A DNA stretch of 17,810 bases from Alphaproteobacteria bacterium (GTDB taxonomy: Bacteria > Pseudomonadota > Alphaproteobacteria > Sphingomonadales > Sphingomonadaceae), in contig JAGWQR010000348.1 of the NCBI GenBank assembly GCA_028869975.1, positions 1 through 17,810 on the forward strand. The letters are read 5' to 3'. This document shows positions 13,033 through 17,810 of this stretch, in pieces. The notes under the pieces are model-generated. The model ran no database searches. It was not told the DNA's origin and saw nothing but the letters and a program-made list of their open reading frames with translations. Position numbers and translations under genes: made by a program. Each line of letters starts with the position of its first letter. Within the stretch, counting starts at the first letter, position 1.

Positions 13033-13830
13033 TTACGCCTCTGTGGCAGTCACCTCAGCCGCTTCGGCAACAGGTCCCTCCGCCAGCGCAGGTTCCACCG
13101 GCGGCTCGGCCATCGTGCCAATATCGGCACCACGTTGCGACGCGCGGTCATGCCCGCCGCGCGTGGCCGCTGCTGCCACCGCCCGGCAATAGAGCTGAAT
13201 GGCGCGGCTCGCGTCATCATTGCCCGGCACGGGGAAGGCAATGCCATCGGGCGAAACGTTCGAATCGAGAATCGCGACAACCGGAATGCCGAGCACATTG
13301 GCCTCCTTGATCGCCAGCTCTTCCTTGTTGGCGTCAATCACGAACATGACATCGGGGATGCCGCCCATATCACGAATGCCACCAAGCGAGGCCTGATATT
13401 TGTCGCGCTCGCGCGTCATTTGCAGCACTTCCTTCTTGGTGAGGCCGTGCGTATCACCCGAAAGCTGCTCTTCCAAAGCCTTGTAGCGCTTGATCGAGTT
13501 CGAGATGGTTTTCCAGTTGGTCAACATGCCGCCCAGCCAGCGCTGGTTGACATAATGCTGGCCGGAGCTGCGCGCTGCTTCAGCAATCGCGTCCTGCGCC
13601 TGGCGCTTGGTGCCAACGAACAGTACCTTGCCGCCGCGTGCCGCCGTCTGGCTGACAAAATCAAGCGCGCGCGCGAACAGCGGAACCGATTGCGATAGGT
13701 CAAGGATATGAACGCCATTGCGCTCGCCGAAAATATAGGGTTTCATTTTCGGGTTCCAGCGATGCGTCTGGTGGCCGAAATGTGCACCAGCTTCAAGCAG
13801 CTCGTGCATAGTGACGGTAGGTGCCGCCAT
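13033..13830 (-). CDS. rpsB: 30S ribosomal protein S2
   Basis: A 265-residue S2 protein. The N-terminus (VTMHELLEAGAHFGHQTHRWNPKM, about 6-29), the FVGTKRQAQDAI segment (about 71-82), QRWLGGMLTNWKTI (about 96-109) and PDVMFVIDANKEELAIKEAN (about 160-179) are all diagnostic. The C-terminal tail (about 235-265) is acidic and Ala/Glu/Pro-rich, a common variable extension in alphaproteobacteria. ATG at 13828-13830 with AAGGAGA 7 bases upstream. It is the first gene of the long operon; a small leader hairpin and a weak promoter candidate lie upstream. Confidence 0.98.
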   Translation of the reverse strand: MAAPTVTMHELLEAGAHFGHQTHRWNPKMKPYIFGERNGVHILDLSQSVPLFARALDFVSQTAARGGKVLFVGTKRQAQDAIAEAARSSGQHYVNQRWLGGMLTNWKTISNSIKRYKALEEQLSGDTHGLTKKEVLQMTRERDKYQASLGGIRDMGGIPDVMFVIDANKEELAIKEANVLGIPVVAILDSNVSPDGIAFPVPGNDDASRAIQLYCRAVAAAATRGGHDRASQRGADIGTMAEPPVEPALAEGPVAEAAEVTATEA

Positions 13831-13870
13831 AGGATAGTCTCCTTCCGGTTAGTCCACTGAGGGGCGAGAA

Positions 13871-13893
13871 TGTGGCGTATCTAGCGCCGCACA
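13871..13893 (-). promoter_or_regulatory. Leader hairpin upstream of rpsB
   Basis: On the minus strand GGCG-CTAGATA-CGCC forms a small hairpin with a partial TGT/ACA extension, about 40 bases before the rpsB start. S2 often represses its own mRNA through leader structure; whether this hairpin does so is speculation. Confidence 0.3.
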
Positions 13894-13930
13894 CCGGTTT
13901 ATGTGCCCCCCATGCGGGGTTGAGTGCGCG

Positions 13931-13959
13931 CCAGTAGCGCCTGTGCAGCTCAATGACAA
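13931..13959 (-). promoter_or_regulatory. Weak candidate promoter for the rpsB operon
   Basis: TTGTCA (13954-13959 on the minus strand) is followed after 17 bases by TACTGG (13931-13936). The -35 fits well; the -10 is poor as a sigma-70 hexamer, although GCTACTGG is loosely like the GCTANAWC -10 seen in Caulobacter housekeeping promoters. Confidence 0.3.
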
Positions 13960-14004
13960 GCCCCGAAGGGTGATTTTGCAACAGCGTAAAAAGGTTAGCG
14001 CGCA

Positions 14005-14019
14005 TTAACCATATCTTTA
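14005..14019 (+). promoter_or_regulatory. CtrA-like motif upstream of the Sel1-repeat gene
   Basis: TTAA-N7-TTTA (14005-14008 and 14016-14019) is one base off the full CtrA consensus TTAA-N7-TTAA. It overlaps an imperfect 18-base palindrome, GGTTA...TAACC (13993-14010). It sits about 55 bases upstream of the ATG at 14074, a reasonable position for a promoter-proximal regulator. Such AT-rich motifs also arise by chance. Confidence 0.35.
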
Positions 14020-14073
14020 CACCCCACAGTCCACATCATTGAGGTCAAACGTCTGAACAGGGGTTTTGGGGCC

Positions 14074-14370
14074 ATGGCTTTGAGTATGAAATCAGCGGCG
14101 TTCATGCTGGAAACGAGACTGGAAGATGCTGCACGCGGCGATGTCGATGCACTTTATGAGCTTGGTCTCGCTTATTCGTCGGGTACGGGTGGTGTAGAGA
14201 TCGACATGGTGGCAGCGCACAAATGGTTCAACCTTGCTGCACTGCATGGGGATGAACGTGGTCAGGCGTGTCGCCACGATATCGCCGAGGAAATGACCGC
14301 CCGTGAAATAGCCGAGGCACAGCGTATGGCGCGCGCCTGGCTTCAAACAACAATACAACGGGCAGCTTGA
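14074..14370 (+). CDS. Small Sel1-like repeat protein
   Basis: A 98-residue soluble protein with one clear Sel1-type (TPR-like) repeat at about 25-60: ALYELGLAYSSGTGG, then the Asp-x-x-x-Ala-x-x-Trp pattern, then LAALHGDERG. A second helical pair (about 61-94, AEEMTAREIAEAQRMARAW) matches the usual end of short Sel1 proteins. No signal peptide is evident. Sel1 repeats mediate protein-protein contacts; the partner is unknown. ATG at 14074 is preceded by a GGGG-rich stretch. The gene is divergent from rpsB across about 240 bases and ends in an AT-rich spacer. Confidence 0.85.
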   Translation: MALSMKSAAFMLETRLEDAARGDVDALYELGLAYSSGTGGVEIDMVAAHKWFNLAALHGDERGQACRHDIAEEMTAREIAEAQRMARAWLQTTIQRAA

Positions 14371-14517
14371 ATATAATTCATATATTTTTTTCGATTATTA
14401 CAGATTTATTACATAATATTTGAAAAAAATCAGGGATAAAAAAATTTATTGTTGCTCTGAAGTGTAAAATATGTCACGGACGCGACTGCAACACTGTGGC
14501 CCTAACAAGGAATCAAC
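14371..14517 (+). other. AT-rich spacer before the small exported-protein gene
   Basis: The first 100 or so bases are dominated by A/T runs, very unlike the GC-rich surroundings. This would suit an UP-element-like or easily melted promoter region for the next gene; TAAAAT within the segment near 14465 could serve as a -10. I find no convincing hairpin terminator for the Sel1 gene. Confidence 0.45.
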
Positions 14518-14757
14518 ATGCGTAATTTGCTTTTGATCATCACTACGTTATTTGCAGCATCTGTTTTAGTGACGCCATTGTCTGCAAAATCTACGCCAGC
14601 ACGCTCAGTCGTCGTCAAAAAGGTACAGGCGATGCACAAGCATTCAGGGCATGGCGCAGCGGGCAATACTACCCTGTTGGCGGCTGTCGGTGCTGGAGCT
14701 GCGGCGCTGATTGTTGTGGCGGCGACCAGCGGGACGGGTGGCGCGTCCAGCCCCTAG
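14518..14757 (+). CDS. Small exported or membrane-anchored protein of unknown function
   Basis: A 79-residue protein. The N-terminus (MRNLLLIITTLFAASVLVTPLSAKS) looks like a signal peptide with possible cleavage after LSA near residue 23. A basic, His-containing middle (about 24-48, VVVKKVQAMHKHSGHG) follows, then a hydrophobic Ala/Gly segment (TTLLAAVGAGAAALIVVAAT, about 51-70) and a short Gly/Ser/Pro tail ending ASSP. The topology suggests a short periplasmic piece attached by a C-terminal membrane segment. AAGGA lies at a good distance before the ATG. I do not recognise the family. It is the last plus-strand gene before the convergent fabH, and no clear terminator is seen in 14758-14843. 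Confidence 0.75.
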   Translation: MRNLLLIITTLFAASVLVTPLSAKSTPARSVVVKKVQAMHKHSGHGAAGNTTLLAAVGAGAAALIVVAATSGTGGASSP

Positions 14758-14843
14758 TCACGTTTTCAGGGCTACGCCGCCCAGTCACTTAAATGCAGAC
14801 ATTGTGGTAGCTATAGTATCGGGTCTGTTTCGGGGATGACTGG

Positions 14844-15803
14844 CTAAACCCGCAGCACTGCCGCGCCCCAGGTGAAACCGCCGCCCATCGCTTCCAGCAC
14901 GACCAGATCGCCCGGCCTGATTCGGCCATCGCGTATCGCAACATCGAGCGCGAGCGGCACCGATGCCGCCGATGTGTTGGCATGCTCATCAACGGTGACA
15001 ATGACTTTGGCCGGATCAAGCCCGAGCTTGCGCGCCGTGCCATCCAGAATGCGCTTGTTGGCCTGATGCGGCACGACCCAGTCGATGTCGGCGGTCGTCA
15101 GCCCGGTTGTGGTCATCACCTCTTCAAGCACCGAGGCGAGATTGGTGACCGCGTGGCGGAACACTTCCGATCCCTTCATCCGTACTTTGCCAACCGTCTG
15201 TGTGGTTGAAGGGCCGCCATCAACATAAAGCATGTCATTAAAGCGTCCATCGGCGTGGAGCTTGCACGCCAAAATCCCGCGTTGTTCTTCGGTCGCGCCC
15301 AAAACAACCGCGCCCGCCCCATCGCCGAACAGCACGCAGGTGGTGCGATCTTCCCAGTCTAAAATACGCGAAAATGTCTCTGCACCGATCACGAGAGCGT
15401 GGCGCGCAGCCCCGCTGCGGATCATGCTGTCGGCCACGCCCAGCGCATAGAGAAAGCCCGAGCATACCGCCGCCACATCGAACGCGATACAATCCCTGAT
15501 CCCCAATGCGGCCTGCACGCGCGTCGCCGAAGCGGGAAAAGTCTGGTCCGGCGTAGCGGTGGCAAGGATAATCAGATCAATCTGGTCGGGCGTGAGATTG
15601 GCCGCCGCCAGCGCCTTGCGCGCCGCCGCAGTAGCGAGGGATGCGGTGGTTTCCCCTTCGCCGGCAACATGGCGGAAGCGGATACCGGTGCGCTCGATAA
15701 TCCATTCGTCGCTGGTGTCCATAGTCGCACTCAGCTCTGCGTTGGAGACGCGGCGCGCGGGCAGCGCCGCGCCTGTGCCCAGCAGGGCAGCGTGGATTGT
15801 CAT
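14844..15803 (-). CDS. fabH: Beta-ketoacyl-ACP synthase III
   Basis: A 319-residue condensing enzyme that starts fatty-acid synthesis from acetyl-CoA and malonyl-ACP. The catalytic triad is visible: Cys114 in AAVCSGF, His246 in PHQAN and Asn276 in HANTSAAS. The DTSDEWIIERTGIR segment (about 29-42) and the C-terminal GGGFTWGAAVL are standard. ATG start overlaps the plsX stop by 4 bases (ATGA). In many alphaproteobacteria ihfA and a MerR-type regulator follow fabH; here the region downstream holds convergent plus-strand genes instead. Confidence 0.97.
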   Translation of the reverse strand: MTIHAALLGTGAALPARRVSNAELSATMDTSDEWIIERTGIRFRHVAGEGETTASLATAAARKALAAANLTPDQIDLIILATATPDQTFPASATRVQAALGIRDCIAFDVAAVCSGFLYALGVADSMIRSGAARHALVIGAETFSRILDWEDRTTCVLFGDGAGAVVLGATEEQRGILACKLHADGRFNDMLYVDGGPSTTQTVGKVRMKGSEVFRHAVTNLASVLEEVMTTTGLTTADIDWVVPHQANKRILDGTARKLGLDPAKVIVTVDEHANTSAASVPLALDVAIRDGRIRPGDLVVLEAMGGGFTWGAAVLRV

Positions 15804-16831
15804 GCGGTGGGTTGCTCCATGTCAGCCAAATTGTCTGTTATCCGCTTCAGCATCTGGTTGGAAACGAGCGCGGCCGCCACGCCAATCGCATTCGCTATCC
15901 CGCGCGGACTGGCGCTGCCGTGGCTCTTGACCACGACACCGCCTAGCCCGAGAAAAACCGCACCATTATGGTTGTTGGGATCAAGATGGTGGCGCATAAG
16001 CTCAGTGGCGGGTTTGGAAATCAGAAAGCCGAATTTTGAGCGCAGCGAGCTGGTGAAGGCGCGTCGCAACAGATCGGTGACGAATCGCGCCGTGCCCTCA
16101 ATCGTCTTGAGCGCAATATTTCCTGAAAAACCATCGCAGACCACAACATCCACAACGCCGCGCGAAATCTGGTCGCCTTCGATAAAGCCTTTGAAATCAA
16201 GCGGCAGATGTTGTGCCCCGCGCAGCCTAGTAGCGGCATCGCGAATGGCATCGGTGCCTTTGAGGTCTTCAGTGCCGATGTTAAGCAGCGCAACGCTTGG
16301 CCGCTCAAGCCCAAGCGCCGCGCGCGCATAAGCCGCGCCCATAATCGCGAACTGCACCAGATTGCGGGCATCGCATTGCTTGTTCGCGCCCAGATCAAGC
16401 ATGATATGATCGCTGGTGCCCAGGCTCGGCAGCATCGCCGCCAGTGCCGGGCGTGAAATGCCCGGCAATGTGCCCAGACTGCGGCGCGCGATCGCCATCA
16501 AGGCCCCGGTATTACCCGCAGATACCGCTGCCGCGCAGTGACCCTGACGGACTGCATCGACCGCAAGACCCATGCTGGTGGTCAGCGCGCGGCGCAGCGC
16601 CTGCGCAGGATTATCTGCGCCCGATACGATGCCGGACGCATGGGCAATCTGCGCACGTTCGCGCAATATCGGGTGCCTGGCAAGCTCGGCTTCGAGTGCA
16701 GCGGCATCGCCAACCAGTTCAAAACCAAGATGCGGCCAGCGCGCAGCCGCCTCGGCCACACCGCGCACCATAGTTTCGCAACCGCCATCCCCCCCCATCG
16801 CGTCGACGGCAAGTATGACAGGCTCAGCCAC
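15800..16831 (-). CDS. plsX: Phosphate acyltransferase PlsX
   Basis: A 343-residue enzyme that makes acyl-phosphate from acyl-ACP for the PlsY step of phospholipid synthesis. Landmarks: VDAMGGDGG at about 9-17, SAGNTGALMA (about 104-113), LDLGANKQCDARNLVQFA (about 145-162), LNIGTEDLKGTD (about 184-195) and DGFSGNIALKTIEG. GTG start at 16829-16831 with GGGGAG upstream; 37 bases after rpmF. Overlaps fabH by 4 bases. Confidence 0.97.
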   Translation of the reverse strand: MAEPVILAVDAMGGDGGCETMVRGVAEAAARWPHLGFELVGDAAALEAELARHPILRERAQIAHASGIVSGADNPAQALRRALTTSMGLAVDAVRQGHCAAAVSAGNTGALMAIARRSLGTLPGISRPALAAMLPSLGTSDHIMLDLGANKQCDARNLVQFAIMGAAYARAALGLERPSVALLNIGTEDLKGTDAIRDAATRLRGAQHLPLDFKGFIEGDQISRGVVDVVVCDGFSGNIALKTIEGTARFVTDLLRRAFTSSLRSKFGFLISKPATELMRHHLDPNNHNGAVFLGLGGVVVKSHGSASPRGIANAIGVAAALVSNQMLKRITDNLADMEQPTA

Positions 16832-16868
16832 AGGCGTGCTCTCCCCTGTTATTCAGAGTGGCCGCTGG

Positions 16869-17045
16869 TCACGCGACCGAGACGATTTCACGTCCGTTAT
16901 AATGACCGCAGGCGCTGCACATATTGTGCGGGCGTTTGAGTTCGCCGCAATTCGGACATTCCTGAAAGGCTTCTGCCGAGAGCGCATCATGTGAGCGGCG
17001 CATATTCCGCCGTGAAGGCGTAGTTTTTCGTTTGGGGACGGCCAT
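16869..17045 (-). CDS. rpmF: 50S ribosomal protein L32
   Basis: A 58-residue L32. It begins MAVPKRKTTPSRRNMRRSHD, the standard L32 N-terminus, and has a zinc-ribbon set Cys30, Cys33, Cys43 and Cys46 (CPNCGE and CSACGHYNG). The ATG at 17043-17045 is preceded by AAGGGTAAGAA. First gene of rpmF-plsX-fabH, an arrangement conserved across many bacteria that links ribosome and lipid synthesis. Confidence 0.97.
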   Translation of the reverse strand: MAVPKRKTTPSRRNMRRSHDALSAEAFQECPNCGELKRPHNMCSACGHYNGREIVSVA

Positions 17046-17215
17046 TTTCTTACCCTTGCTATCGTGATAAATCCATTATGTCGTCGCTTGGGAACAGCCG
17101 GAACTGTGCGGATTCGCCCCATATGCAAACAACATGCGAACGCGCCATATAGCGAATTGACATCCAAGTGCAAGCCGCGCATCACGCACTCTGCTGTGTT
17201 TGACAGGAGAATTTG

Positions 17216-17656
17216 ATGCTACCCATTTCCTTGACGATGGCTGGAGTCGCTGCGCTCATTAACATTTGGCTGGCCATACGCATTGGACAGGTGCGTGCCA
17301 AAGAAAAGATTATGATGGGCGACGGTGGCAACAAACTGTTGGTCGCAAGGATGCGCGCACAGGCCAATTTCATCGAAAATACGCCATTGTTTCTCTTGTT
17401 GCTGGCGCTGGTCGAATTTTCTACACAGACGGATGCAGGACAAAGCCAGTGGTGGCTCTGGTTGGTTGGCGGCATATTTATGGCCGGACGGGTAGCGCAC
17501 GGGCTGGGTATGGATGGCACTTTCAAGCCGGGCCGTCATATCGGCGCGGCAACAGCAACGGTGCTGCTGCTCGGCATGGCAGTCTATGCAATAGCGCTGC
17601 CATTCCTTCCGCACCCGGTTAACATCACGACCGAGAATGTTAGTGACGAGCAATAG
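17216..17656 (+). CDS. MAPEG-family membrane protein
   Basis: A 146-residue protein with four hydrophobic segments (about 3-23, 57-72, 81-96 and 108-128) and the MAPEG-type motif ARMRAQANFIENTPLFLLLL (about 43-62), including the Arg-x-x-x-Asn pattern, followed by a GRVAHGLGMDG-like loop. Relatives include microsomal glutathione S-transferase-like proteins, but bacterial members mostly have unknown function. ATG at 17216 with AGGAG 6 bases upstream; a TTG directly before it is less likely. TTGACA near 17158 could be a -35, without a good -10. It converges with the next gene, leaving only 3 bases between stops. Confidence 0.88.
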   Translation: MLPISLTMAGVAALINIWLAIRIGQVRAKEKIMMGDGGNKLLVARMRAQANFIENTPLFLLLLALVEFSTQTDAGQSQWWLWLVGGIFMAGRVAHGLGMDGTFKPGRHIGAATATVLLLGMAVYAIALPFLPHPVNITTENVSDEQ

Positions 17657-17659
17657 GCA

Positions 17660-17810
17660 TTATCCCGACGCGCTATCCATGACATAGGGATTGGTGGCGC
17701 GTTCATGGCCAAAGGTTGACATCGGGCCATGACCGGGGATGAATGCCGTGTCGTTGCCCAGCGGCCAGAGTTTGGTGGTAATGGCATTGATGAGTTGCGC
17801 GTGGTTGCCG
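17660..17810 (-). CDS. Metallo-beta-lactamase-fold hydrolase, C-terminal end only
   Basis: The frame enters from the right edge and ends with TAA at 17660-17662, leaving 50 codons. The segment KLWPLGNDTAFIPGHGPMS followed by TFGHERATNPYV is the typical end of glyoxalase II-like / YcbL-type metallo-beta-lactamase hydrolases; the His of PGHG is the last metal ligand. The rest of the catalytic motif (HxHxDH) lies outside the window, so the substrate cannot be judged. Confidence 0.85.
   Translation of the reverse strand, partial: GNHAQLINAITTKLWPLGNDTAFIPGHGPMSTFGHERATNPYVMDSASG

Noticed and set aside
13793..14005. 70-codon minus-strand frame overlapping the rpsB start
   Set aside because: It covers the rpsB leader and promoter region, has no domain, and overlaps a certain gene in another frame.

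Overview
The window is chromosomal, core-genome DNA from an alphaproteobacterium, most likely a member of Sphingomonadales (family Sphingomonadaceae); I cannot name the genus. The evidence is the long minus-strand run rpsB-tsf-pyrH-frr-uppS-cdsA-dxr-rseP-bamA-skp-fabZ with alphaproteobacterial protein features, the rpmF-plsX-fabH cluster, the moderately high GC content, and the absence of lpxD between skp and fabZ. That absence fits bacteria that carry glycosphingolipids instead of LPS. I see no insertion sequence, prophage, CRISPR array or rRNA operon.

Layout by position. 1-861 holds the N-terminal part of a cytochrome bd / cyanide-insensitive quinol oxidase subunit I (minus strand, cut by the window edge). 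862-1268 is a gene-free spacer. 1269-2396 is a minus-strand group infA-maf-yacG-tRNA-Phe. 2397-2807 is a roughly 410-base spacer that looks empty of genes. On the plus strand it nevertheless has an 18-codon micro-ORF behind a Shine-Dalgarno sequence fully complementary to the 16S rRNA 3' end, then structured RNA and a very strong intrinsic terminator. I consider this the best candidate for something undescribed.

2808-13830 is one long, tightly packed minus-strand operon: rpsB, tsf, pyrH, frr, uppS, cdsA, dxr, rseP, bamA, skp, fabZ. Many junctions are 4-base ATGA/GTGA overlaps. It joins translation (S2, EF-Ts, ribosome recycling), UMP synthesis, isoprenoid and undecaprenyl carrier synthesis (Dxr, UppS), phospholipid head-group activation (CdsA), envelope-stress proteolysis (RseP), outer-membrane protein assembly (BamA, Skp) and fatty-acid synthesis (FabZ). 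The rpsB-tsf spacer can fold into two mutually exclusive perfect hairpins. Part of cdsA is clearly AT-richer than its surroundings.

14074-14757 has two small plus-strand genes, a Sel1-repeat protein and a short exported or membrane-anchored protein, divergent from rpsB, with a CtrA-like motif upstream of the first. 14844-17045 is the minus-strand operon rpmF-plsX-fabH (ribosomal protein L32 and initiation of lipid synthesis). 17216-17656 is a plus-strand MAPEG-family membrane protein, convergent with the C-terminal end of a metallo-beta-lactamase-fold hydrolase cut by the right edge.
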